A stretch of 64,000 bases of DNA from positions 1 through 64,000 of the forward strand of contig NZ_NISX01000016.1 in NCBI RefSeq assembly GCF_002591895.1, read 5' to 3'. The notes beneath the pieces were generated by a model. The model searched no databases, was not told the origin of the DNA, and saw only the letters and a program-made list of their open reading frames with translations. The stretch comes from Lacimicrobium alkaliphilum. Lineage in GTDB: Bacteria > Pseudomonadota > Gammaproteobacteria > Enterobacterales > Alteromonadaceae. This document shows positions 55,049 through 63,341 of this stretch, piece by piece. Both the position numbers and the translations under genes were made by a program. Within the stretch, counting starts at the first letter, position 1; each line of letters starts with the position of its first letter.

Positions 55049-56067
55049 GTGACATTAATCTTTCATCACTTTCCACATACCTGTGTAGTCATGTGGAAGG
55101 TTTCGGGAGGCTGTTATCGGTACAAAAGTTTGCTGGCGGGCAGTCTAACCCAACCTATCTCGTTGATACGGACAAACAACAGTATGTATTGAGACGAAAA
55201 CCTTTCGGCAAACTTCTCAAGTCGGCCCATGCCATAGACAGAGAGTTCAGGGTTATGCAGGCGCTGCGCAATACCGATGTGCCGGTAGCCAGAGCTGTAC
55301 ATTTCTGTGCAGACGAGAAAATCATTGGCAGCGCATTTTATCTGATGGAATACATTGAAGGCCGGGTGATGTGGGACCCTGCTCTTCCCGACATCGGGCC
55401 TGAGCAACGCAGCGAAGTCTATGAGGAAATGCTCAGGGTGATGACAACGCTGCATCGCGTCGATGTGGAAAAGGCAGGCCTGAGTGACTTTGGCCGCCCG
55501 GGAAACTACTACCAGCGGCAAATTAACCGTTGGAGTGAGCAATACAAAGCCTCGGCGTCTGAGCCTGACCATCAATTCGAAAAGCTAATGGGCTGGCTGT
55601 CGGTGAATATGCCTGAGGATGATGGCCAAATCGCCCTGGTACATGGTGATTTCAGACTCGACAACATGATGTTCGCTACGGATAGTCAGAATGTTCTGGC
55701 TTTGATGGACTGGGAGCTCTCTACACTGGGCCATCCCTATGCAGATCTGGCTTACCAATGTATGCAATTGCGCATGCCACATAACTCGGTGATGCCCGGG
55801 CTGGGGGGCTTAGACCGGGCCGATTTGCAGATACCTACTGAGCGTGAATATGTTGCCCGGTATTGCGAATTGATGGGTATCGACAGTCTGCCAAACTGGA
55901 ATTTCTACCTGGCTTTCAGCTTCTTTCGTCTTATTGCGATTTTACTTGGGGTGAAACAACGCGCCATGCAGGGCAGCGCATCCAGCGATAAAGCCATGGA
56001 AATGGCAACCCTGATAGAACCTCTGACTGAACTGGCTCTGGAAATATGTAGTGAGGAGAAACCATGA
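55045..56067 (+). CDS. APH-family phosphotransferase, ACAD10/11 kinase-domain-like
   Basis: A 340-residue kinase fold with SVQKFAGGQSNPTYLV (nucleotide loop), YVLRRKPFGKLL (ATP lysine), the catalytic loop VHGDFRLDNMMF and the metal-binding MDWELSTLGHPYADLAY. It overlaps the dehydrogenase gene by 4 nt and the SDR gene by 4 nt. In mammals ACAD10 and ACAD11 fuse a kinase of this type to an acyl-CoA dehydrogenase and process 4-hydroxy acids through a phosphorylated intermediate; bacterial neighbours in this order are likely the separate equivalents. Confidence 0.9.
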   Translation: MSDINLSSLSTYLCSHVEGFGRLLSVQKFAGGQSNPTYLVDTDKQQYVLRRKPFGKLLKSAHAIDREFRVMQALRNTDVPVARAVHFCADEKIIGSAFYLMEYIEGRVMWDPALPDIGPEQRSEVYEEMLRVMTTLHRVDVEKAGLSDFGRPGNYYQRQINRWSEQYKASASEPDHQFEKLMGWLSVNMPEDDGQIALVHGDFRLDNMMFATDSQNVLALMDWELSTLGHPYADLAYQCMQLRMPHNSVMPGLGGLDRADLQIPTEREYVARYCELMGIDSLPNWNFYLAFSFFRLIAILLGVKQRAMQGSASSDKAMEMATLIEPLTELALEICSEEKP

Positions 56068-56840
56068 AACATCCTGAATCGTTACTCTCGCTCAAGGGCC
56101 AGGTGGCTTTGATAACGGGGGCCTCAAGTGGGCTTGGAGCCCATTTTGCCGAGGTGCTGGCGCAGGCTGGTGCCGCTGTTGTACTGACGGCCAGACGCAA
56201 AGAAAAGCTTAATCAGCTGTGCACAAAATTGACGGACTCGGGCTACAAGGCGCTGGCCATTGCGATGGATGTGACGGATGCAGGCAGTATTCAGGCCGCG
56301 CTGGAGCAGACCGATGAACTGTTGGGGCCGGTTACGGTGTTGGTTAACAATGCCGGCGTTGCCGATCCAAAACGGTTTCACAAAGTCGATCAGGCCAGTT
56401 GGGATTACACCATGAATACCAATCTCAATGGCGCCTGGAACGTGGCGAGCCAGGTGTCTAACCGTATGCTGGAGCTTAAGGTATCGGGTAGCATCGTCAA
56501 TATTGCATCGATACTGGGTATCCGGGTGGGATTCGGTGACAGTGCCTATGCCATATCAAAAGCAGGGCTCATTCAAATGACAAAAGCGATGGCCCTTGAG
56601 CTCGGCAGAAAGGGGATCAGGGTTAACGCTTTATGCCCGGGGTATTTTAAAACAGAGATCAATCAGGGCTATTTCGATTCAGCCAAAGGCCAACAGTACC
56701 TGGCCGGTATATTACCGCAGCGTCTGGGTAAGGCCCATGAGCTGGATATTCCACTATTGATGCTGTGCAGTGATGCAGGTTCTTTTATCAATGGTATTGC
56801 ACTGCCGGTCGATGGCGGCCATTTAGTCGGCTCTCTTTAA
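56064..56840 (+). CDS. Short-chain dehydrogenase/reductase
   Basis: A 258-residue Rossmann oxidoreductase with TGASSGLGAHFAEVLAQAG (cofactor), NNAGVAD, the Tyr-Lys pair in SAYAISKAGLIQ and IRVNALCPGYFKTEI. It ends IALPVDGGHLVGSL, typical of the family. It probably oxidises or reduces a hydroxyacyl/ketoacyl-CoA in this pathway. It is the last gene of the operon; a weak GGCCA/TGGCC hairpin (56857-56873) separates it from the convergent HxlR gene. Confidence 0.92.
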   Translation: MKHPESLLSLKGQVALITGASSGLGAHFAEVLAQAGAAVVLTARRKEKLNQLCTKLTDSGYKALAIAMDVTDAGSIQAALEQTDELLGPVTVLVNNAGVADPKRFHKVDQASWDYTMNTNLNGAWNVASQVSNRMLELKVSGSIVNIASILGIRVGFGDSAYAISKAGLIQMTKAMALELGRKGIRVNALCPGYFKTEINQGYFDSAKGQQYLAGILPQRLGKAHELDIPLLMLCSDAGSFINGIALPVDGGHLVGSL

Positions 56841-56888
56841 GCGGACTGAGTAATCGGGCCATTGCCGCTGGCCAGCCTGTGTTGCCAG

Positions 56889-57827
56889 CTAATCTAAGTC
56901 AAATCTGACTTTGCCGATCTGCGGTTGTTTGCCGCAGACGCCGCAAACCACATCAATTTCCAGATCATGACCACAGCTTTTGTGAACCAACTTATAGGGA
57001 TGCGCAAGTGGCGGCATAACGTCCAGTACCCACTGACGTAACGTCATGGTCTGTGGATACAAAGACTTTCCCTTCTCAGTCAACAGATATTCCATCCGTG
57101 ACGGATTAACCTGATATTCCCGACGTGAAAATATTTTCATATCTACCAATATTTTCAGACGATCAGCGAGAATATTGGTGGCGATGCCCAAGTTGTTGAG
57201 GAAATCATCGTAGCGGGTCAGGCCGACAAATGACCCCGCCAGTACTAACGTCGTCCACCTGTCACCGATGATATCTACAACATGAGCCAGAGAGGTATCG
57301 ATATCGCCGGACACTTTTGCCCGCGTCCGTCGCTGGCCGCCCCAACTTTCCGGTAAGCTTTTGGGGTCTGAGGTATCGGCTACATCTGCCACTTTCACGC
57401 GTTCAACATCGTCAAAATGCAACGGTTTACGGCAATGACGACATACGCACTGAGGATTAAGCGGGTGAGCGTTTCCCCCCTGGTGTACAAGCATTGTTGG
57501 CAATGCGTTATCACCCGGTGCCCATTCAGACTCCCATTGCCATAACATCAATGCCCAGGGGTAAAGTGACAAACCTTTTTCAGTCAGTCGGTATTCGTAC
57601 CTCGGAGGCCGGTTTTGATACTGTTTTTTGTGCAGGAACCCCTCAGCCATCAGGAATTCGAGCCGGTTGGAGAGTGTTCCACGCATTATTCCGCTGTGGG
57701 TTCTGAATTCGTTAAACCGATGTCTGCCAAGGAAAACATCACGCATAATCAGAACAGTCCAGCGATCGCCGAGTAAACTGAGACCTCTGGCCACTGGGTT
57801 CGTCGCTATCTTACTAATTACGTTCAC
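56889..57827 (-). CDS. Tandem HxlR regulator with cysteine-rich linkers
   Basis: The protein has 312 residues. HxlR family regulators normally have one winged helix and about 110 residues; here there are two, with matching cores GDRWTVLIMRDVFLG (residues 20-34) and GDRWTTLVLAGSFVG (188-202), each followed by an LTEKGxSLYP segment. Between and after them are Cys pairs: Cys127, Cys129 and Cys132 (CVCRHC), and Cys285, Cys295 and Cys298 (VVCGVCG), with nearby histidines, suggesting two zinc-ribbon-like elements. It lies beside the catabolic operon and TonB receptor and is the likely regulator of both. It may bind as an internal pseudodimer. Confidence 0.85.
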   Translation of the reverse strand: MNVISKIATNPVARGLSLLGDRWTVLIMRDVFLGRHRFNEFRTHSGIMRGTLSNRLEFLMAEGFLHKKQYQNRPPRYEYRLTEKGLSLYPWALMLWQWESEWAPGDNALPTMLVHQGGNAHPLNPQCVCRHCRKPLHFDDVERVKVADVADTSDPKSLPESWGGQRRTRAKVSGDIDTSLAHVVDIIGDRWTTLVLAGSFVGLTRYDDFLNNLGIATNILADRLKILVDMKIFSRREYQVNPSRMEYLLTEKGKSLYPQTMTLRQWVLDVMPPLAHPYKLVHKSCGHDLEIDVVCGVCGKQPQIGKVRFDLD

Positions 57828-58373
57828 GAATTCTTATTCCTTCGTTTTATCTTTGCACCGTTTAGCAAGGGCGTGTTAGTTAACGTTATTATACTTTGAC
57901 TCAACAACTAGTTTGCCCTGAACGGTCAGAATGGGTTGTCCCGGGCAAAGCCACTTTAGCCGGTCATACCCTTACAACACAATATCTTATCATCTTATGA
58001 GAAAGCTTTAGCCGCCAGAAAAAGCTCTTCCACGCATCTTGTCAGCTTACAAAATTTCAGCTCGCACCGGTAAGCTCTTTATTGGTATAGCTAAGAGGAA
58101 TGAGGGTATAAATTATACCATTTGTATGTCTGTTAGCGTTAAAAAAGCGGCTTACGGGTCATCAGCCCAATCCACAGAACTGGAACGGGTCGTTGGCGAG
58201 TTATGGGTTATTGCGCTATTCCAATCTTGAGGGTTGCTGCCAGCGAATCATGCTATGTCGGCGCCGGAAGATAAAAGTCTGACTGTTATGGGTGTGCCTG
58301 AGATCCCATATACTACTCCAGGGCTTAGCCATGCCGCCCAAAAGAGGGCGACATGCTAAATACTGCAATAAAG
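57828..58373. promoter_or_regulatory. Intergenic region between the HxlR gene and the third TonB receptor
   Basis: I find no gene in these 546 nt. Features seen: an odd palindrome with arms GGTATAA and TTATACC and a single A centre (58105-58119); a weak relative of the shared motif at 57861-57869 (TTTAGCAAG) upstream of the HxlR start; and a GC-rich hairpin near the receptor gene's stop. A 63-codon frame at 58039-58230 has no ribosome site or recognisable product. Confidence 0.4.
58330..58355 (-). terminator. GC-rich hairpin after the third TonB receptor gene
   Basis: CGCCC (58335-58339) pairs with GGGCG (58346-58350) across AAAAGA, extended past one mismatch by CATG/CATG (58330-58333, 58352-58355). 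It lies 19 nt beyond the receptor's stop on the minus strand. There is no T-run, so it is a moderate candidate. Confidence 0.4.
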
Positions 58374-60725
58374 TTAAAAGTTGTATGTCAGCTCAACGGC
58401 GACACTTCGTGGGCGCTCGTAAATACCGTAGTACGCTACGCCGGTACCGCCGGTTAATGTGGTTGAAAAGGGCAGCGAGTTTGACAGGGTCATTACTCTC
58501 TCGTCAGTAATGTTGTTGGCAATAAGTGCCACCTGCCATCGATCGTCGTAGTCAGCTAATGCTACACGCAGGCCCCACTTAGTGAAACTATCCTGGACGG
58601 TATTGGGGTCAAGGGTGACTCCGGCATTGTATTCGTCACTGTATTCCATGTTGACACCGTAAGTGATATAGCCCCAGTCGCTGACGTCCTGTTCATACTG
58701 CAACCTGATATTACCGGTAAGCTCTGGCGTGTAAATAGCGCGCTCACCAGAGAGATTACACAAGCCGTCGACGCTTGAACTTGGAACCTGATCAGGTAAA
58801 ACAAGCGCAGGGGCACATTGTGCAACATCGAAATCGAGATACTCAAAGTCCAGATAGGCTACGGACCCGCTGAGTACCAGAGACTCAGCGAGCAGCCAGC
58901 GGCCATCTAATTCTATTCCTTTGATTTCTGCTTCGGCGGCATTTTGCACATTGAAACCGACAATTCCATCAAATTGTGTTACCTGAAGATCATCGTATTG
59001 GGTAAAGAAGGCTGCGGCGTTTAATTCAATCACGCCAAAACTGAACTTGCCCCCCAGCTCATAGCTGGTTGCCTGTTCGTCTTCAAATTCAAATGAACCG
59101 GGATTGACCGGATGATCAGGGTAACTGTTTGATCTGATATCAAAGCCACCACCTTTACTTCCGCGGGTATAGGATGCGTACAGCATGGTGTCATCGTCAA
59201 CGGTGTACTGAAGGTTAAGGAGTGGATCAAGCTGAGACTCGTTGCGCTTGCCTTCTAACTCATGAGCATAGATTTTTATCCCGCCCATCATGGTTTCAAA
59301 GCCCGCCTGGGGTCCGAAAGCCGGTGAGCCAGGAAATAAAGCGTTTGCAGGAATACCGCTGGTATTCTCGCCCAACAGGTTAAGTATCCGGTGCGCGTTT
59401 TTTTCTTCCTTGCTATACCTGGCGCCGGCGGTAAGAGACAGCGCGTCGCTAAGTTGCCAGTTGAACTGTGTAAATGCTGAAAACACCTGTGAATCTTGTG
59501 AAAAGTCCCGATCCCAACTGCCGTTAACTACCGGGGCAAACGCCGGACTCGCGGCAAATGTACTGCCAAACAGCACGTTGTCGTAGGTCGTCAGTTCACT
59601 ATCCTGTAAGTAAATACCCGCGATATAATTGAAATCCTGGTCACTGGGCGAAGCGATTCTGAGCTCCTGACTCCATTGCTTAAATCGCTCTCCCTGATTA
59701 GAACCGTTGAATAAATCCAGCCCTGTATAATCCACATCAATAAGTTCATCAGTGTCATATTTCAGGTAAGCGGTGGTAGAGGTGAAGCTATAGTCATTGT
59801 AGTCGTACTCCACCTTCACCATGATGTTGTCTACCTGATTGTCGCTCGCCTGGCCGTTGCTTTGGCTTTTGTAGTCTTCTTCTGTTTCTACATAAAGGGG
59901 GCCATTGAAAATGGCCGGGTAGCTTCCAACGGGTGAGTGGTTTTCAATCGCCCGGCCGAGCGTATCAAACGTAGAACTCTCTGCTTTTAACAGGATATTC
60001 AGGTCGTCATAGTCCCACTCCAGCAAGCCTCTGAGATAAAGCTGCTCGACGTTAGGTTCCATGCGGTCCAGCGTAGTGTTCTCGATCCAGCCATCCATTT
60101 CCCGATACGAGGCAACAAATCGCCCTTTCACATTATCAGACAATGGTCCTGAAATGATCCCTATGGTTTTCGTTTCTTCCTGCTCAAACTCATATAACGT
60201 GGAAATTGATGCCTCAAAGTAATCGGTCGGGCGGGCTGAGGTTAAACTGATTGCGCCTGCGATGGCGTTCTTACCGAATAATGTAGGCTGTGGCCCGCGT
60301 AATACCTCGACGCGTTCTAAATCAACCAGGGGTAACTGAATAAGTTGATCGCGACCGTAGTACACTTCATCAACGTACATGGCAACCGATTGCTCAAAGC
60401 CCTTGTTACCGCCAGAAGATATACCCCGGACACCAATCTGATTAGTAATACCCGATTTTGTAATGGTCAGGTTCGGCACTGAGCCCGATACATCTGACAG
60501 GGTATTCATATTAGAATTCTTTAAAACATCTCCGGAAATTGCGTTAATCGATATCGGCACATCCTGTAAGCCCTGGGTGCGTTTTTGTGCTGTGACCTCT
60601 ATCACTTCCAACGCTAACTCTGAATCTGACCCGGTCTCTTCTTGTGCTGTCAGGTTAAAACTATGCCCCAACAGTATTGCTGAGATACAAATGGCAACAG
60701 GCGTCTTTTTATAGTTATTTCGCAT
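58374..60725 (-). CDS. TonB-dependent outer-membrane receptor of the catabolic locus
   Basis: A receptor of 783 residues. The signal peptide ends at FNLTA-QE; the TonB-box region and plug begin IEVTAQKRTQGLQDVPISI, typical of the FyuA-like subfamily common in degraders of aromatics, steroids and other hydrophobic compounds. The plug has QIGVRGISSGGN, MYVDEVYYGR and VLRGPQPTLFGKNAIAGAI, and the barrel ends VAVELTYNF. The upstream region carries two copies of the motif found in the divergent promoter at 45.5 kb, so it is likely co-regulated with the catabolic operons and imports their substrate. Confidence 0.92.
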   Translation of the reverse strand: MRNNYKKTPVAICISAILLGHSFNLTAQEETGSDSELALEVIEVTAQKRTQGLQDVPISINAISGDVLKNSNMNTLSDVSGSVPNLTITKSGITNQIGVRGISSGGNKGFEQSVAMYVDEVYYGRDQLIQLPLVDLERVEVLRGPQPTLFGKNAIAGAISLTSARPTDYFEASISTLYEFEQEETKTIGIISGPLSDNVKGRFVASYREMDGWIENTTLDRMEPNVEQLYLRGLLEWDYDDLNILLKAESSTFDTLGRAIENHSPVGSYPAIFNGPLYVETEEDYKSQSNGQASDNQVDNIMVKVEYDYNDYSFTSTTAYLKYDTDELIDVDYTGLDLFNGSNQGERFKQWSQELRIASPSDQDFNYIAGIYLQDSELTTYDNVLFGSTFAASPAFAPVVNGSWDRDFSQDSQVFSAFTQFNWQLSDALSLTAGARYSKEEKNAHRILNLLGENTSGIPANALFPGSPAFGPQAGFETMMGGIKIYAHELEGKRNESQLDPLLNLQYTVDDDTMLYASYTRGSKGGGFDIRSNSYPDHPVNPGSFEFEDEQATSYELGGKFSFGVIELNAAAFFTQYDDLQVTQFDGIVGFNVQNAAEAEIKGIELDGRWLLAESLVLSGSVAYLDFEYLDFDVAQCAPALVLPDQVPSSSVDGLCNLSGERAIYTPELTGNIRLQYEQDVSDWGYITYGVNMEYSDEYNAGVTLDPNTVQDSFTKWGLRVALADYDDRWQVALIANNITDERVMTLSNSLPFSTTLTGGTGVAYYGIYERPRSVAVELTYNF

Positions 60726-60780
60726 TGGCTACTCCTAAAGGCTCTGTACTAAGATGTGCGTTCCGATACCACTCAATAGA

Positions 60781-60838
60781 GTCTAATAACGCAAGTGATT
60801 AGACAATATACTCGTGGGTTTTTTAATGCAAGCATTAA
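60781..60838 (-). promoter_or_regulatory. Two TAAYGCAAG-type sites and inverted repeats before the third receptor
   Basis: TAACGCAAGTGATTA (60787-60801) lies within a 7-bp inverted repeat (GTCTAAT at 60781-60787, ATTAGAC at 60798-60804). TAATGCAAGCATTAA (60824-60838) is part of the palindrome with arms TTAATGC and GCATTAA (60823-60838). Both resemble TAATGCAAGTAATAG at 45545. They lie 56-113 nt before the receptor's start codon on the minus strand. Confidence 0.5.
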
Positions 60839-60974
60839 TGTTAACAATTTGTTTACTCTGCTTTTACGTTCAAAACTCTGTGCGGTTGAGGTGCGAATGG
60901 CTCAGTTGCTGACTAACTGAGTTCAGGGGCGCTCCCAAAGCACACAATGCGTGCAGGACTATGCCTGCATAGCG

Positions 60975-61045
60975 TGCTAACTTTGAGAATGACTGAATTA
61001 GGTAAATGGTGCGAGGTGTCATCCGCTGGAAGAATACGTCAGCTG
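60975..61045 (-). pseudogene. Fragment of an acyl-CoA dehydrogenase C-terminus
   Basis: The minus-strand frame contains ADVFFQRMTPRTIYL, matching ARFFFQRLLPRTATL near the C-terminus of the acyl-CoA dehydrogenase gene at 63342; the DNA also shares GGTGCGAGGT and CGCTGGAAGAA. Upstream residues switch to an IS66-like sequence, so this is a rearranged scrap, not a gene. Confidence 0.5.
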
Positions 61046-61200
61046 TATCAGAGGACGGCAGGTCGTGTTCATTCGATCTATACTCCTCTGCGATATCGTG
61101 AGCCACCACTTCCTGCGATAAGTCTTCATTCAGCGGCTTGCGCTTCGGGTTATAGCAACTGTAGGTGAGGGTTTCCTGTTCTTGCTTTTCAACCCCGGGT
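61046..61200 (-). mobile_element. Fragment of an IS66-family transposase (TnpC)
   Basis: Minus-strand residues KQEQETLTYSCYNPKRKPL and NEDLSQEVVAHDIAEE resemble the conserved RKPLPxDLPREVVVHD segment of IS66 TnpC transposases. The rest of the element, its other genes and inverted repeats are absent. The fragment runs straight into the acyl-CoA dehydrogenase remnant, marking an old insertion and deletion. The wider gap 60726-61232 holds no intact gene. Confidence 0.55.
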
Positions 61201-61232
61201 TTTAATTTTTAGTGCTTTAAGAGGTAAAGGGA

Positions 61233-61520
61233 ATGACGTTAAAGTTGATAGCCATTTTAATGGTTCTTGCTCCTTCGTTATTGATTTTGCTGATAGTAAA
61301 GGTTGCTAAGATAACAGGTGTCTATTTTTTTCTGGCAGTTTTTATACTCAGTTACTTGTTTATGTATCCAGTGGAGTTAATTTACTGCTACTTCGTGGGA
61401 GGCTGTGAGCCGCATCATTTGAATGCACTTGGTAAAAAAATATATTACATATTAGTGGTGATCACGACATTAATAGGGCAATTAGTAGTTCAAAAGTATC
61501 TAAAAAAGAACAAAGTGTAG
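61233..61520 (+). CDS. Small integral-membrane hypothetical protein
   Basis: A 95-residue protein with three hydrophobic helices (LIAILMVLAPSLLILLIVKV, VYFFLAVFILSYLFMY, IYYILVVITTLIGQLV), a short Cys-containing loop (YCYFVGGCEPHH) and a basic end (KYLKKNKV). AGGTAAAGGG before the ATG is a strong ribosome site. The DNA is AT-rich compared with its neighbours. I do not recognise the family. Confidence 0.65.
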   Translation: MTLKLIAILMVLAPSLLILLIVKVAKITGVYFFLAVFILSYLFMYPVELIYCYFVGGCEPHHLNALGKKIYYILVVITTLIGQLVVQKYLKKNKV

Positions 61521-61647
61521 TGATTTTTCCGAAAACGCAGTGCTAGCTCAAACAGAATCAACTAAAGGTCAGTTTTTGGCTTGCTACTGACGGTCAGATA
61601 TAGGTGCCCTCCCATGCAAAAAGTGTCAGAGCCTGTATGAGTCAGAG

Positions 61648-61677
61648 CACCTGAAATGTGTTAGTCCACTTCAGGTG
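61648..61677. terminator. CACCTGAA/TTCAGGTG hairpin between convergent genes
   Basis: Perfect 8-bp arms at 61648-61655 and 61670-61677 with a 14-nt loop, followed on the plus strand by TTCAATTT. It lies between the small membrane protein gene (plus) and the ligase gene (minus) and could serve both. Confidence 0.5.
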
Positions 61678-61702
61678 TTCAATTTATATAGGTGAAGGGG
61701 TA

Positions 61703-63271
61703 TTAATCTGTTTTAAGCATGCGTTTTAATATTTTACCCACAGGTGACTTTGGCAGTTCATCAACCACCTTGATGGTTTTGGGGATTTTATATGCCGCCA
61801 GATGTTCCCGGCAGTGTTTAAGAATGGCTTCAGTAGTAACTATGTCGTCTTTGAGTACCACAAAGAGTTGCACTGTTTCACCTGAATCCTCAGTTTTTCC
61901 ACCTGTAACAGCGCACTCCTGCACGCCATTTATGCGGTTAACGACCTGTTCGATCTCGGCTGGATAAACATTAAATCCGGATACAATAATGACATCTTTT
62001 ATGCGATCAACAATATACACAAAGCCGTCTTCATCTATTCTGGCGATATCTCCAGTGGCCAGCCAGCCATCTTTGAGTGCCGAGTTCGTGGCTTCGGGGT
62101 TGTGCCAATACCCCTGCATTATCTGATCGCCTTTGAGATGCAATTCGCCTTTCTCTCCCACCTTAAGCTCCTGCCCAGAGTCTCCGACAATCTTAAGCTT
62201 AATACCGCCTATCGGTTTACCTACTGAACCCTCTCGTCGGCATTGTTCACCGCTGTTTAAGATGACGCCGGCCGAGGATTCGGTTAATCCGTAACCCTCA
62301 TTAATTTCGCAAGCTGTCAGCGCATGCCAACGTTTAGCAATATCAACATCAAGCGCCATACCGCCAGACAAGGTGAATTTTAATGCTGAGAAATCCAGTT
62401 TCCGGAATCCCTGGTCCTGACACAGTGCACTGAACAATGTGTTGATACCTACAAAAAGCGTGAATCGGGTGTTTTCTAAGGCGCTGGTAAATGAGTTTAT
62501 ATCTCTGGGATCACTGATCAGAATACTGGTGACACCATAGGCTACACCCAGCACGATATGTGCGACGAACGCGTACACATGGTAAAGCGGTAACGGCGCT
62601 ACAAATGTCTCATTGCCGGGCTCAAAAATGCCCGTGGCATTCCAGAAACCCCGGGCAGCGCTGATAAGGTTGTGATGGCTCAGTATCGCACCTTTAGACA
62701 GTCCTGTAGTACCACCGGTGTATTGCAATAGCGCCATATCGCCCGGCTCAGCCACGACAGGCTGGAAATGACATTGGCTGCCTTGTTCCAGGGCATCATG
62801 ATAATCCACCGCGCTGATATTCAGACGTTCAAGGGCTGGTGGCAGGTTGTTCAGGTAAACAAGCGTTGAAATGTCCGTCTCACTGAGCAAAGACGAAACC
62901 AGTTCAATGGAGGAGCTCAGCAAAATTAGCGCTTTAGCGCCCGAGTCTTTATACAAATGGGCGAGTTCAGTTTTTGTGTACAGCGGGTTGACGTTAACCA
63001 CCACTAAACCGGCACGCAGCGCACCCCAGGTCAACACAGGATAAGCGATACAATTAGGTAACTGAATGGCGATTCGATCACCTGGCCTGAGATCAGTATT
63101 GGTTTGCAGGTAAGCCGCAAACTGCCTCGAACCTTGCTCAAGTTCCAGGTATGTGATGCTTTGTGTTGCGCATTTAAACGCCACTTTATGTTTAAACTCG
63201 TTACAGCCTTTATCAAAGATCGCTTGTAGTGTGTCGGTTGCAGATACCGTTGCGCTGTCAGTTGTTTTCAT
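61703..63271 (-). CDS. Long-chain acyl-CoA synthetase, FadD-like
   Basis: A 522-residue adenylate-forming ligase with LLQYTGGTTGLSKGAILSHH, NEGYGLTESS, LATGDIARIDEDGF, DRIKDVIIVSGFNVYPAEIE and the final lysine in LPKSPVGKILKRM. It is intact. The layout is that of FadD, which activates long-chain fatty acids for beta-oxidation. The gene is 70 nt downstream of a large acyl-CoA dehydrogenase gene in the same direction, a natural pairing. Confidence 0.9.
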   Translation of the reverse strand: MKTTDSATVSATDTLQAIFDKGCNEFKHKVAFKCATQSITYLELEQGSRQFAAYLQTNTDLRPGDRIAIQLPNCIAYPVLTWGALRAGLVVVNVNPLYTKTELAHLYKDSGAKALILLSSSIELVSSLLSETDISTLVYLNNLPPALERLNISAVDYHDALEQGSQCHFQPVVAEPGDMALLQYTGGTTGLSKGAILSHHNLISAARGFWNATGIFEPGNETFVAPLPLYHVYAFVAHIVLGVAYGVTSILISDPRDINSFTSALENTRFTLFVGINTLFSALCQDQGFRKLDFSALKFTLSGGMALDVDIAKRWHALTACEINEGYGLTESSAGVILNSGEQCRREGSVGKPIGGIKLKIVGDSGQELKVGEKGELHLKGDQIMQGYWHNPEATNSALKDGWLATGDIARIDEDGFVYIVDRIKDVIIVSGFNVYPAEIEQVVNRINGVQECAVTGGKTEDSGETVQLFVVLKDDIVTTEAILKHCREHLAAYKIPKTIKVVDELPKSPVGKILKRMLKTD

Positions 63272-63341
63272 GATTGCCTCAAAGATTATTAACGTCCCGG
63301 GTCAAACGTCAGCGATGAAAGAGCATCGCCGACAGTAAGTT

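Noticed and set aside
58039-58230. 63-codon plus-strand frame between the HxlR and receptor genes
   Set aside because: No ribosome site and unremarkable composition; contains a palindrome better read as regulatory.
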